From Lichenicoccus sp964247695 (lineage in GTDB: Bacteria; Pseudomonadota; Alphaproteobacteria; Acetobacterales; Acetobacteraceae): 64,000 nucleotides of DNA. Where the stretch lies: assembly GCA_964247695.1 (NCBI GenBank), contig CAXTVI010000005.1, forward strand, positions 1-64,000. The letters run 5' to 3'. Below, in pieces: positions 41,637-50,635 of this stretch (position 1 is the stretch's first letter; every line of letters starts with the position of its first letter). The position numbers and the translations under genes were made by a program. The notes below the pieces were generated by a model. That model was given only the letters and a program-made list of their open reading frames with translations, did no database searches and was not told the origin of the DNA.

Positions 41637-42836
41637 TCAGGCGGCCAGCCGCGCCAGCACGGCGGTCACCGGTACCAGTTCGGCGCTGACGCCGAGGGAC
41701 CGGAGCTGTGCGGCGATCTCGTCACAATAGATCGGGTTCATGACAATGACACGGTCGATCGCCTGCCCGCGAAGCTGCTCCGGGCCGATCACCGGATGCG
41801 CCGTCACGGCGAGGAAGCTGCCATGCTTCTCGGGGTTGATATCCACCGCCGCCTCGACCTCGTCGGTCACGCCGAGCGTGGTGAGAAAGGCGACCGCCTT
41901 CGAGCCACCGCCCCAGAGCACGGTGCGTTTCCCGGCGGCCTTGTGCCGCTTTAGGTCGTGCGACCAGTCAGCGAGGATCTGCGGCACCTCGCGGGCGAAG
42001 CGGCGTACCTCGGCGATCGTGCGCGCCACGTCCGCGGGGCGCGCGGCCGCATCGCCCGGCGGATTGCCTGCCGCCGGATGCCCCTCGACCATCAGATACT
42101 GGCCGTCATAATCCGAGCGCAGCTTGGTGACGGTGAAGCCGGCACGGGTGAACAGGTAGCCCAGCGTGCTGGCGAAGAAATACGAGCAGTGTTCGTAGTA
42201 CACGTCCCAGAAGCCGTTCTCGGCCAGCACGTGGCCGGCATCCGGCACCTGGAAGAACACGATCCGCTTGGCATCGTCCCCGGCCGCCTCGCGCACGCCG
42301 ACCACGAAGTCGCCGACATCGCCGATATGCTCGAGCGTCATCTTGCAGGCGATGAAGTCGCCGGCGGCTTCGGCATGGCGCTTCGAGTACACGTCCTTGA
42401 TGATACGGACGCCCTTAGGGAGCGCGCGTCCCGGCTCGTAAGCCGGATCGAAGCCGGTGCCATGATTGCCGGCGAGCGTGCAGAGCAGCTCCAGGAACTC
42501 GCCCTGGCCGCAGCCGATCTCGACCACGTTGCGCCCGTTCAGGTCGTGTCGGTCGATCAGGTCCTGCGCCAGTCGCGTGTGGAAGCGGTTGAAGACCGGC
42601 GACATCGCCTGCGTCGAGACGTAGTCGTGGAAATAGTCCTGCTTTGCGCCGTCGAACGCCGCGTTGAACACGAAGCCGCAATGCTCGCACAGCGACAGGG
42701 CGATCTCGCCGGTGGTGATGGCGCGCGCATCCTCCGGTGTCCGCAGCACGGTGACGCTGTGCACCGGCACGTTGTGGACCTCGTAGAGCGGCGCGCTCGA
42801 CGGGTGGCCGCAGCAGGGGCAGGTCGGGTTGCTCAT
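41637..42836 (-). CDS. Class I SAM-dependent C-methyltransferase with zinc-binding N-terminus
   Basis: 399 residues from ATG 42836. The N-terminal zinc domain has CPCCGHPS and LSLCEHCGFVFN (two Cys pairs). The SAM site is VVEIGCGQGEFLELL, with MTLEHIGDVGDFV after it. The C-terminal NAD-like domain contains RTVLWGGGSKAVAFLTTLG. This three-part layout is that of sugar C-methyltransferases such as NovU and TylC3. It is about 20 bases from the paralogous methyltransferase upstream. The pair is a recurring feature of CDP-sugar operons that start with rfbF. Confidence 0.87.
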   Translation of the reverse strand: MSNPTCPCCGHPSSAPLYEVHNVPVHSVTVLRTPEDARAITTGEIALSLCEHCGFVFNAAFDGAKQDYFHDYVSTQAMSPVFNRFHTRLAQDLIDRHDLNGRNVVEIGCGQGEFLELLCTLAGNHGTGFDPAYEPGRALPKGVRIIKDVYSKRHAEAAGDFIACKMTLEHIGDVGDFVVGVREAAGDDAKRIVFFQVPDAGHVLAENGFWDVYYEHCSYFFASTLGYLFTRAGFTVTKLRSDYDGQYLMVEGHPAAGNPPGDAAARPADVARTIAEVRRFAREVPQILADWSHDLKRHKAAGKRTVLWGGGSKAVAFLTTLGVTDEVEAAVDINPEKHGSFLAVTAHPVIGPEQLRGQAIDRVIVMNPIYCDEIAAQLRSLGVSAELVPVTAVLARLAA

Positions 42837-42855
42837 GGGTGGGATCTTCGCTATC

Positions 42856-44085
42856 TCAGATGACGACCGGATCGGGCACCGGCACGATGAACTTGCCGCC
42901 TGCATCGCGGAAGGCCTGCTGCTGCTGCATGATCTCCGTGGCGAAGTTCCAGGCCAGGATCAGCAGGTAGTCGGGCGGGTTCTCGGCGAGCTTGGTCGGC
43001 GGATAGATCGGCAGGTGGTTGCCGCTGTAGAACCGGCCCTGCTTGTTCGGGTTCAGGTCGACCAGGTAGTCGAGCTGATCAGGCCCGATGCCGCAATAGG
43101 CCATCAGCGTGTTGGCCTTGGCGGCGGCGCCATAGCCGACGATGCGCTTGCCGCTCGCCTTGAGGTCGGCAAGGATGCCGACCAGGCGCTCCCGCAGCTC
43201 GCGCACCTTGCCGGCGAAGCTCTCGTAATAGGCAGAGGTGCTGACCCCGGCCTGCCGCTCGGCCTCCAGCATCTCCTTGACCGCCGGCCCGACATTCTCG
43301 GTCCTGCCGACGAACAGCCGCAGCGACCCGCCATGGATGGCGAGGTGGCGCACATCGTTCAGGAAAAGCCCGTTGCGCCGGAACAATGCATCGAGCGCGG
43401 TCGCCGAGTAGTAGCATAGGTGCTGGTGGTAGATCGTGTCGAACTCGTTATGCTCGATCAGGTCGAGCAGGTATGGGCACTCGATCACCGCGACGCCGTC
43501 CGGCTTCAGCAGCGTGTGGATGCCGGTGACGAACTCGTTGAGGTTCGGCACATGCGCCAGCACGTTGTTGGCGAGAAACACGTCGGCCGCCACACCCTCG
43601 CCGGCCAGCTTCTGCGCCAGCTCCAGGCTGAAGAAGGTGTTCAGCGTATGCACGCCTGCCTTGGTGGCCGCCGCCGCCGGACCGTCGGCCGGATCGATGC
43701 CGAGCACCTTGATGCCGGCTTCCATGAACGGCTTGAGCATGTAGCCGTCATTGCTGGCCGCCTCGACCACCAGGCTGTCCGGACCGAGATGCCGGGACGC
43801 GATGATTTCCTCGGCGCTGCCCCTGAAATGCTTCATCAGCATCGGCGAGACAGACGAGAAATACGGGTAGTCGTTGCAGAACAGCACTTCCGGATCGACC
43901 GTGTGCCGGATCTGCACCAGCGCGCATTGCGGGCAGAACACCAGCTCCAGCGGCGCCTTCGGCTCCGGCTCGGACAGTTGCTTCTCGCTCATCAGCCGGT
44001 CGGCGAGGGCGGTCTCGCCAAACGACATGATCTCGTGCAGGTCGCGGCAGCCGCAGGACAGGCAGCCTTCGAGACGGGTGATCAT
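42856..44085 (-). CDS. Class I SAM-dependent C-methyltransferase (NovU/TylC3-like)
   Basis: 409 residues from ATG 44085, which overlaps the stop of the SDR gene by four bases and has AGGA seven bases upstream. The zinc domain has CLSCGCRD and LVFCPQCALVQI. The SAM-binding domain reads LVVEAASNDGYMLKPFMEAG and VFLANNVLAHVPNLNEFV, followed by YYSATALDALFRRNGL and IHGGSLRLFV, lines characteristic of C-methyltransferases acting on 4-keto-6-deoxy sugars. The C-terminal domain has RIVGYGAAAKANTLMAYCG. Usual family length. It would put a methyl branch on a nucleotide-bound keto sugar. Confidence 0.9.
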   Translation of the reverse strand: MITRLEGCLSCGCRDLHEIMSFGETALADRLMSEKQLSEPEPKAPLELVFCPQCALVQIRHTVDPEVLFCNDYPYFSSVSPMLMKHFRGSAEEIIASRHLGPDSLVVEAASNDGYMLKPFMEAGIKVLGIDPADGPAAAATKAGVHTLNTFFSLELAQKLAGEGVAADVFLANNVLAHVPNLNEFVTGIHTLLKPDGVAVIECPYLLDLIEHNEFDTIYHQHLCYYSATALDALFRRNGLFLNDVRHLAIHGGSLRLFVGRTENVGPAVKEMLEAERQAGVSTSAYYESFAGKVRELRERLVGILADLKASGKRIVGYGAAAKANTLMAYCGIGPDQLDYLVDLNPNKQGRFYSGNHLPIYPPTKLAENPPDYLLILAWNFATEIMQQQQAFRDAGGKFIVPVPDPVVI

Positions 44086-45152
44086 GCCGGGATCCTCTCG
44101 GCCTGTTGGCGCGGGGCGTGGGCGGCATCCGACCAGCGCAGCTTGGCGTCGAGATCGTGCTCGGCCAGCAGGGAGCGCAGATGCGCGATGCGGCTGAACT
44201 TCGGCCCCTCGAACCATTCCTGCTTCAGGCCGGCGGCGATGTAGGCATCGCGCAACTGCACGATGCCGGCGCGCATCGTCCATTGCGGCTGGAACGCCGG
44301 CACCATGCGGGCGATCTTGCTGCAATCGACCCGGTAGCAGCGCGCATCCGGACCGGCGCCGTCCTCGAAATCGATCCGGCAGCCGGGCACCAGCTCGCGC
44401 ACCGCATCCGCGATCTCGCTGATCCGGTAGTTCTCGTCGTTTCGGCCGACATTGAAGGCCTGCAGGTGCACCACCTCGCGCGGTGCCTCCATGACCGACA
44501 GAAAGGCGCGCGAGATGTCCTCGATATGCACGATCGGCCGCCACGGCGTGCCGTCGCTCTTCATCAGCACACGGCCGGTGGTCAGCGCCCAGGCGGTCAG
44601 GTTGTTGACCACGAGATCAAAGCGCACGCGCTGCGAGAAGCCATAGGCGGTGGCGTTGCGCAGGAAGGTCGGGCTGAACGTGTCGGTGGCAAGCTCGGTG
44701 AGGGCGAGCTCCGACATGATCTTGGCGGCGCCGTACGGCGTCACCGGGTTGGCCTCGGCGGTCTCGTCGACGAAGTTGTCGCCGGCGGCGCCGTACAGGC
44801 TGCACGAGGACGAGAACACGAAGCGCGGGATGCCGGCATCGCGCGCGAGGCGCGCCAGCTTGACGGTCGCCTCGTGGTTGATCGCGATCGTGAGGTCCGG
44901 GTCGAGGTTGCCGAGCGGATCATTCGACAGACCGGCCAGATGCAGCACCGCGTCGTAGCCGCCCTCGAGGTCGGCCGCGACCACGTCGCGGATATCCCGG
45001 TCGATGGACACGACATCCGCCATCGCACCCGAGAAGGTGCAGCGGCGATACAGATCGCTGTCCAGCCCGACCACCTCGTGGCCGGCCTGCTGCAGCAGCG
45101 GAACCAGCGCACAGCCGATATAGCCGCGGTGACCGGTAACAAGAACCTTCAT
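44082..45152 (-). CDS. NAD-dependent epimerase/dehydratase (extended SDR)
   Basis: 356 residues. The Rossmann start is VLVTGHRGYIGCALVPLL (G-x-x-G-x-x-G), with VLHLAGLSNDP, FSSSCSLYGAAGD and the catalytic Y-G-A-A-K in VTPYGAAKIMSELAL. Substrate region: FLRNATAYGFSQRVRFDLVV and AFNVGRNDENYRISEIADAV. It is like UDP/CDP-hexose epimerases and reductases, not the RfbG 4,6-dehydratase. It lies 29 bases after rfbF. In this operon it probably epimerises or reduces the keto sugar before or after C-methylation. Confidence 0.9.
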   Translation of the reverse strand: MKVLVTGHRGYIGCALVPLLQQAGHEVVGLDSDLYRRCTFSGAMADVVSIDRDIRDVVAADLEGGYDAVLHLAGLSNDPLGNLDPDLTIAINHEATVKLARLARDAGIPRFVFSSSCSLYGAAGDNFVDETAEANPVTPYGAAKIMSELALTELATDTFSPTFLRNATAYGFSQRVRFDLVVNNLTAWALTTGRVLMKSDGTPWRPIVHIEDISRAFLSVMEAPREVVHLQAFNVGRNDENYRISEIADAVRELVPGCRIDFEDGAGPDARCYRVDCSKIARMVPAFQPQWTMRAGIVQLRDAYIAAGLKQEWFEGPKFSRIAHLRSLLAEHDLDAKLRWSDAAHAPRQQAERIPA

Positions 45153-45181
45153 GACACGCCCCTCAAGATCGCGATCGGATA

Positions 45182-45958
45182 TTACGCTTCAGTCCAGGTT
45201 TTCCAGGGCGCCTTGCCGGATTGCCACAGGCTCTCCAGCACATACTTGTCGCGCAACGTGTCCATGCACTGCCAGAAATCATCGTGCTTGTACGCCATCA
45301 GCTGGTTGTCGCGCGCCAGGTTCTGCAGGGGCTCCTTTTCCCACTGCGTCGTGTCGTCATCGATGTAGTTGAAGATCTCCGGCTCCAGTATGAAGAAGGC
45401 GCCATTGATCCAGCCTTCCGCCGCCTGCGGCTTCTCGTTGAACTCGCAGACCCGGTCGCCGTCGAAATCGAGATGGCCGTAGCGGGCCGGCGGCCGCACC
45501 GCGGTGATCGTCGCGAGCTTGCCATGCGCCTTGTGGAAGGCCAGCAGCTTGTCGAGGTCGACGTTGGAGACGCCGTCGCCCCAGGTCAGCATGAAGGTCT
45601 CGTTGCCGATCAGCGACGACAGCCGCTTGATGCGGCCGCCGGTCTGCGTCTCGAGGCCGGTATCGACCAGGTTGACGTGCCAGTCCGGCGCCAGACCGTT
45701 GCGGCGCGTGACCTCGCCGCTGCGCAGGCTGACATGCAGGTCCGAATGCAGCGAGCTGTACTTCAGGATATAGTCCTTGATGTACTGGCCCTTGTAGCCG
45801 AGCGCGATGACGAACTCGTTGTGGCCGTACCGGGCATAGTGGCGCATGATGTGCCAGATGATCGGCATGCCGCCGATCTCCACCATCGGCTTCGGACGGA
45901 TCTCCGTCTCTTCGACGATGCGGGTTCCCTTGCCACCGGCCAGGATCGCTACTTTCAT
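45182..45958 (-). CDS. rfbF: Glucose-1-phosphate cytidylyltransferase
   Basis: 258 residues from ATG 45958; a TTG 12 bases earlier is open but unlikely. The nucleotidyltransferase signature is VAILAGGKGTRIVEETEIRP, with KPMVEIGGMPIIWHIM next, then MLTWGDGVSNVDLDKL and RYGHLDFDGDRVCEFNEKP, all typical of RfbF/DdhA. It makes CDP-glucose from CTP and glucose-1-phosphate, the entry to CDP-deoxysugars. It is the first gene of the leftward operon. A CDP-glucose 4,6-dehydratase would be expected but is absent here. Confidence 0.95.
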   Translation of the reverse strand: MKVAILAGGKGTRIVEETEIRPKPMVEIGGMPIIWHIMRHYARYGHNEFVIALGYKGQYIKDYILKYSSLHSDLHVSLRSGEVTRRNGLAPDWHVNLVDTGLETQTGGRIKRLSSLIGNETFMLTWGDGVSNVDLDKLLAFHKAHGKLATITAVRPPARYGHLDFDGDRVCEFNEKPQAAEGWINGAFFILEPEIFNYIDDDTTQWEKEPLQNLARDNQLMAYKHDDFWQCMDTLRDKYVLESLWQSGKAPWKTWTEA

Positions 45959-46176
45959 GGTCTTGTCCAACTTCTAATTGTTGATACATCGAAACGGCCT
46001 GGACCGTGATGTCTCATTCGGTGGGAAACGTCAAGGCAACTCGAAACGGATACTCTGCGAACCCGAGGTACAGGTCCGGCCGGAACCCGGTCACGCCGGC
46101 ACTCCGTCGCAGGAACTTGCAGCCCCCTGGCTCTTGCTGCATGTGTTGCTACCACAGTTAACGCGTGTGAAAAAAC

Positions 46177-47613
46177 ATGAAACGACAGGGCACCCTGGGC
46201 AGCGCAGGCTGGTCGGCGGTTGACTATTGGACCCAGCAGATCGCGGCCCTGCTCGTCTTCATCGTGGTCGGTAACATCATCGGCCCGGCCGCGGTCGGCG
46301 TCATGACCATGGGCCTGCTGGCCATGACCCTGATGATGACCCTGTTGCTTGACGGCTTCTCCGACGCGCTGATCCAGCGCGAGACCATCGATGCCGAGCA
46401 TTTCGATACGACCTTCTGGATGCTGCTCGGCCTCGGCACCCTGGCCGGCCTGGTGCTCGCCGCCAGCGCGTGGCCGCTCGCCGCCCTGTTCGCAGCACCC
46501 GCACTGCACCATGTCATGCCGCTGCTCGCGATCTGCCTGCCGTTCGTCGGCATCACCGCGACCTACCACGGCCTGCTGCAACGCGAATTGCAGTTCCGCA
46601 CGCTCGCGATCCGGACGGTGATCTCGCAGGCGTGCGGCTTCGCGATGGCGGTGCTGCTGGCGCGGCGCGGGTTCGGCGCCGACAGCCTGGTCGGCTACTA
46701 CCTCGTCGCCCGCATCCTCGAGGCCCTGCTGGTCATGCCGGTTAGCGGCATCTGGCCGGGCCTGCGGGTCAGCAGCCCGGCCGCCGCCGGCATCTTCGAG
46801 TTCGGGCGGCACCGCGTCGGCAACCAGCTGCTCGGCTTCGTCGTGATGCAGGTCGATCGTTTCTCGGCCGGCTTGTTCCTGAGCTCTGCCTCGGTGGGCA
46901 TCTACTCGCTGGCCGAGCGCATCAGCAGCGCCATGATCAACGGCTTCTCGGGTGTCGTCGGACGGGTGGCGTTCCCGGTCTTCTCCGCGCGCCAGAACGA
47001 CATGCAGGCGTTCCGCGAGACCCTGCGCGACTTCCTCAGCGGCGTCGCGATCGTGGCGCTGCCGGTGTTCGTGGGCCTCGCGGTGACCAGCCGCGAGATT
47101 GTCGGCACGCTGCTGAACGCGCGCTGGGCGGCGTCGGCGCCGCTGCTGGCCATCGTCTCGCTGTCCGGGATCGCGCATTCGTCGAACTACCTGCTCACGG
47201 CGGCGATCAACGCGCGCGGCCGTCCGGACATACCTGTGCGATACAGCGTCATCATCATGGCGGCGCGCCTGCTTTGCAGCCTGCCCGCCGCCTGGCTTGG
47301 CGGCCTGGTCGCGATCGCCTGGGCAAACCTTGTCGTCACCGGCCTGTCGGCGCCGCTGGTGATCGCGTTCGTGCGCGAGCAGATCCCGGGCGTCGGCCGG
47401 ATCGTCGTCATGGCATCGCTGCCGGCGCTGGGCGCGGTGCTGGTCATGGCGGGCGCGACGATGCTTACCGGGGTCATGCTGGCCGGGCTGTCGTTCACTG
47501 CGCTGCTGCTCGCGAAAATAGCGGCCGGACTGATCGTCTATCCGGCCGCGTTGTATTTGCTGGCCCCGAAGGACCTTATTCGCCGAGTTGCGCCGTTGAT
47601 CCGGCGACGGTAG
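46177..47613 (+). CDS. Second Wzx-type oligosaccharide flippase
   Basis: 478 residues with 12 to 14 membrane segments. The N-terminus reads LGSAGWSAVDYWTQQIAALL, then VGNIIGPAAVGVMTMGLLA and DGFSDALIQRETIDAEHFDT, matching the WzxC/Wzx group of MOP exporters. It resembles the flippase at 13943 in the line with D-A-x-I-Q-R. Two flippases in one region suggest two different lipid-linked repeat units, perhaps the main EPS and a glycan with the C-methylated sugar made by the divergent operon 218 bases away. The 3' end overlaps the convergent GT2 gene by 38 bases. Confidence 0.88.
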   Translation: MKRQGTLGSAGWSAVDYWTQQIAALLVFIVVGNIIGPAAVGVMTMGLLAMTLMMTLLLDGFSDALIQRETIDAEHFDTTFWMLLGLGTLAGLVLAASAWPLAALFAAPALHHVMPLLAICLPFVGITATYHGLLQRELQFRTLAIRTVISQACGFAMAVLLARRGFGADSLVGYYLVARILEALLVMPVSGIWPGLRVSSPAAAGIFEFGRHRVGNQLLGFVVMQVDRFSAGLFLSSASVGIYSLAERISSAMINGFSGVVGRVAFPVFSARQNDMQAFRETLRDFLSGVAIVALPVFVGLAVTSREIVGTLLNARWAASAPLLAIVSLSGIAHSSNYLLTAAINARGRPDIPVRYSVIIMAARLLCSLPAAWLGGLVAIAWANLVVTGLSAPLVIAFVREQIPGVGRIVVMASLPALGAVLVMAGATMLTGVMLAGLSFTALLLAKIAAGLIVYPAALYLLAPKDLIRRVAPLIRRR

Positions 47614-48607
47614 GCGGCAGGCTGCCGCGCCGAACGGTGCGGCTCATGCCCAGTACGGCGTGCTTGGCGACCCGGATGCGCTGGAACAGAGCCGGGCTGA
47701 GCGTCCGCATGACGTCGCGCGCCACGTCGCTGCCGTGTTCGTCGGTGCCCCACCAGCCGAGGAGCTGCGCATAGCAGCCAAGACGCGCAACCGGCGATGC
47801 GACATTCTTGTTCACCAGACGCCAGTAGCGGCGATAGATACCCCAGTGGAACATCGTATTGCGCTGCTTGGCGCGTCCACTCGTGTCCTGCCAGAGGGCC
47901 GCCTCCTTGGGATCGACCAGCAGGACGGCACGGGTGTAGCGCCTGTCGTGCTCGCGATGCAGGAACAGCGGCTCCGGCGCGCTGACCCACGGGCCGCGCA
48001 GCGCCATTTCCGCCAGCAGGACCCGGTCCGAGCCGCTATAGTTGTCGTGCAGTCCGGAGCCGATCAGCGCCTGGCGCCGGTACAGTCCGAAGAAGTCCTC
48101 GCACTGGTGCCGGGTGTGGATCAGGCCGCCGAACCTTGACGCGGCGGACTTCGAGGCGGCACGCGGGAACTCGTTGGCGAAGACCCGGAAGGTCTCCTCG
48201 TTCGGTCCGATCTCGCGGATGCCGACGGTGCACAGCACCGCATCGGGCCGCGCCTCGAGGGCGGCGACCGCGCGCTCCAGATATTCCGGCGCCATCATGT
48301 CGTCATGCGCCGCCCACTTGAAGTAGGTGCCGCGCGCCAGGTGGAAGCAGCGATCGTAGTTCGGTCCGGCCCCGAGGTTGCGCGGGTTGCGGATGTAGCG
48401 GACACGCGGGTCCGCCTTGGCATAGGCCTCGCTGATTGCCTGCGTGCCGTCGGTGGAGCAGTTGTCGCAGATCAGCAGCTCCAGGTCAGCGAGCGTCTGC
48501 GACAGGATGGAGTCGATGGCCCGGGCAACGTAGGCCTCGCCATTGAACACGGGCAGCCCGATGCTGACCAGCGGTGCGCGCGGCTCGAGCCGGGGTGAAG
48601 ATGTCAT
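47576..48607 (-). CDS. GT2 family glycosyltransferase
   Basis: 343 residues from ATG 48607; ATG 48622 is an alternative. The domain has VSIGLPVFNGEAYVARAIDS, LLICDNCSTDGTQAI and FKWAAHDDMMAPEYLERAV, where H-D-D takes the place of the usual D-x-D, as in many GT2 enzymes of LPS and EPS loci. A later SGSDRVLLAEMALRG holds the likely base. The C-terminus is basic. It is a single-gene leftward unit whose upstream region carries the same 14-base element found before the BY-kinase gene. Confidence 0.86.
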   Translation of the reverse strand: MTSSPRLEPRAPLVSIGLPVFNGEAYVARAIDSILSQTLADLELLICDNCSTDGTQAISEAYAKADPRVRYIRNPRNLGAGPNYDRCFHLARGTYFKWAAHDDMMAPEYLERAVAALEARPDAVLCTVGIREIGPNEETFRVFANEFPRAASKSAASRFGGLIHTRHQCEDFFGLYRRQALIGSGLHDNYSGSDRVLLAEMALRGPWVSAPEPLFLHREHDRRYTRAVLLVDPKEAALWQDTSGRAKQRNTMFHWGIYRRYWRLVNKNVASPVARLGCYAQLLGWWGTDEHGSDVARDVMRTLSPALFQRIRVAKHAVLGMSRTVRRGSLPPTVAGSTAQLGE

Positions 48608-48685
48608 CTCGGGTTCCGTCATGGCGCGCAGGTCCGAAGAGCGGGAGAGGCCGGGGTGTAACGCACTAGAAACTTCCGTTCGTCA

Positions 48686-48714
48686 ACATAATGTTAGTTA
48701 ACTTGAGTAAGCAG
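48686..48714 (-). promoter_or_regulatory. Promoter-like element shared with the BY-kinase gene
   Basis: Read leftward, TGCT and, ten bases after it, TTAACTAACATTATGT lie with the same spacing as the element at 9706-9734; the last 14 bases are identical. The element is about 80 to 105 bases before the GT2 start codon at 48607. It probably marks joint control of the two genes. Confidence 0.4.
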
Positions 48715-48878
48715 ACCGACTATAATGCGATTTTAACGTTCCGAATACACTTCAGGGCTGTTGTGACTTCTTCCGTTCGCAAGTAAAGGGTAACATTCCG
48801 GCAGGGCAAAGAAACACACAACCTCGTGAAGCTCAAGCGGCTTCGTGTCCTCCTGACGCATCCGGCGCAGCCTTGGCT

Positions 48879-49715
48879 TCAGCCCGGTATCAGAACCAGC
48901 CGATGCCCGTCGGGATCCATCATCCGGATCGAGTTTCGGCTACCGGAGTTGCGTAATATCAATCTGGTAGCGGCGATATCGGTGTCGGCGACGGCAACGC
49001 TCAATCCGTTCCCCGGAGAACGGTAGCAGAGCAACTCCACATGCGGCGTCGGGCGATGGGGCGCCAACCCGACGACGTCAACCCGTGCGGCTTCGACATG
49101 GTCAAGCCGGTCCTGTCCTTCCCCCATATTCAGGGTGCGTGTCGTAACACTGAGCCCGATACGGCAGTAGAACTCAATGCTACGAAGTGTATCGTCGACT
49201 ACCAGGGCAGAATGATCGATCCCGAGACAGGGCTGCGACATGTCGGCGACAGTACGCCATTGTTCCGGCATCGCATCATGCGGGAATTGCAGCAGCTCCA
49301 GCGGATGGCCCTCCGGATCGCGGAACTTGGCCGCTGTGACACCTCCAGAAGCGGCCGGGAGCGTCACCGGAGCCTCCCGGCTGATCAGCGTGGCCGTCGC
49401 CGGCAGGTCCGACAGGGCACGCCTGATATCGGTCGTGACCAGGGCGATGTGCTGGAAGAACCGGTCATGGCTCGAAGTGACGCGAGGGTAGGGGGCACCC
49501 GGGCGGTCGAACTGCACCAGCTCGATCTCCTGGCTGCCGAGCCTGAGCGTCACCGCGTTGCCGCCGGCACCGTAGATCGCAGGATCGATCGGTCGCCGTC
49601 CGATGTCCCGGAATCCGAAGGCATCGCGATAGAACGCCGCCAGGGCCGCCGCGTCGCGGGTTGTGAGGCTGATGCGCTCGAGGGCTGCGACCGTCATCCT
49701 GTCCGGAGGCGTCAT
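48879..49715 (-). CDS. VOC family two-domain protein (glyoxalase/extradiol dioxygenase-like)
   Basis: 278 residues from ATG 49715, which overlaps the stop of the SMP-30 gene (ATGA). Two VOC modules: residues about 8-145 with LERISLTTRDAAALAAFYRD, FFQHIALVTTD and GHPLELLQFP, and about 165-278 with GIDHSALVVDD, SIEFYCRIGLSV, HVELLCYR and DGHRLVLIPG. His and Glu residues at the expected metal positions are present. The family covers extradiol dioxygenases, glyoxalases and epimerases, so the reaction is open. Last gene of the four-gene leftward operon. Confidence 0.84.
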   Translation of the reverse strand: MTPPDRMTVAALERISLTTRDAAALAAFYRDAFGFRDIGRRPIDPAIYGAGGNAVTLRLGSQEIELVQFDRPGAPYPRVTSSHDRFFQHIALVTTDIRRALSDLPATATLISREAPVTLPAASGGVTAAKFRDPEGHPLELLQFPHDAMPEQWRTVADMSQPCLGIDHSALVVDDTLRSIEFYCRIGLSVTTRTLNMGEGQDRLDHVEAARVDVVGLAPHRPTPHVELLCYRSPGNGLSVAVADTDIAATRLILRNSGSRNSIRMMDPDGHRLVLIPG

Positions 49716-50626
49716 CTTGCCGCCGGGATGCCTGCGCCGCGCCGGTTCAGGAAGATCGAATAGAGCGTGTGCGAGCCGCCGATGAACAGCCGGCTGGCGT
49801 CGCGGTCGCCGAAGGCCAGGTTCGATACCGGGTGCGGCACCAGGATCTTGCCGAGCAGCTCGCCCTCGGGAGAAATGCAATGCACCCCATCGGCGGCGCT
49901 GCTCCAGAGGTTGCCGTCCTCGTCCACCCTGAAGCCGTCGCTGTAGCCCGGCTCCACCTTGTGGAAGATGTCGCCGCCGGTCAGGCTGCGTCCGTCCGCC
50001 GCGATCTCGAACACCCTCAGATACTGCTTCGGGTTCGGCCTGGTCTGGTCGCCGGTCTCGGCGATGTAGAGCAGGCGTTCATCCGGCGAAAAGGCAAGGC
50101 CGTTCGGGCCGTCGAAATCATCGGCGACCACGGTCAGCTCACGGCGCGCGGGGTCCAGTCGATACACCGCCGGCGGTTGCTCCGAGACCTGGCGGCCGCC
50201 CTCGTAGTCGGTGAGGATGCCGTAGAGCGGGTCGGTGAACCAGATCGACCCGTCCGACTTGGTGACGACGTCGTTGGGCGCATTCAGCCGGTGGCCGGCA
50301 TGGCGGTCCGCCAGCGTGGTGATGCTGCCATCATGCTCGGTCCGGGTGATGCAGCGCCCGCGGTGCGAGCAGGCAATCAGGCGACCCTCGAGATCGCGGG
50401 CCTGGCCGTTCGCGTAGTTCGAAGGCGAGCGCCAGACGGAGAGCCCCTCGGTCTCGCTCCAGCGCATGGTGCGGTTCCGGGGCAGGTCCTGGAACAGCAG
50501 GCAGTTCCAGTCGCCCATCCACACCGGCCCCTCGATCCAGCGGAAGCCCCCGGCGATCTCCTCGAGCGGCGCGTTGCCCAGGATGTAGTGGGCGAAGCGC
50601 GGGTCGCGTATGTCGAAGCCGTCCAT
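49712..50626 (-). CDS. SMP-30/gluconolactonase family protein
   Basis: 304 residues, the normal length. Beta-propeller motifs: GFRWIEGPVWMGDWNCLLF with the metal-binding Glu, GRLIACSHRGRCITR, RLNAPNDVVTKSDGSIWF with the Asn ligand, FDGPNGLAFSPDERLLYIAE and GYSDGFRVDEDGNLW with the Asp ligand. The family hydrolyses sugar lactones or related esters using Ca2+ or Zn2+. No signal peptide. Its place beside a GMC oxidoreductase suggests that the oxidoreductase makes a lactone and this enzyme opens it. Confidence 0.9.
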   Translation of the reverse strand: MDGFDIRDPRFAHYILGNAPLEEIAGGFRWIEGPVWMGDWNCLLFQDLPRNRTMRWSETEGLSVWRSPSNYANGQARDLEGRLIACSHRGRCITRTEHDGSITTLADRHAGHRLNAPNDVVTKSDGSIWFTDPLYGILTDYEGGRQVSEQPPAVYRLDPARRELTVVADDFDGPNGLAFSPDERLLYIAETGDQTRPNPKQYLRVFEIAADGRSLTGGDIFHKVEPGYSDGFRVDEDGNLWSSAADGVHCISPEGELLGKILVPHPVSNLAFGDRDASRLFIGGSHTLYSIFLNRRGAGIPAAR

Positions 50627-50635
50627 GCCCGATCT

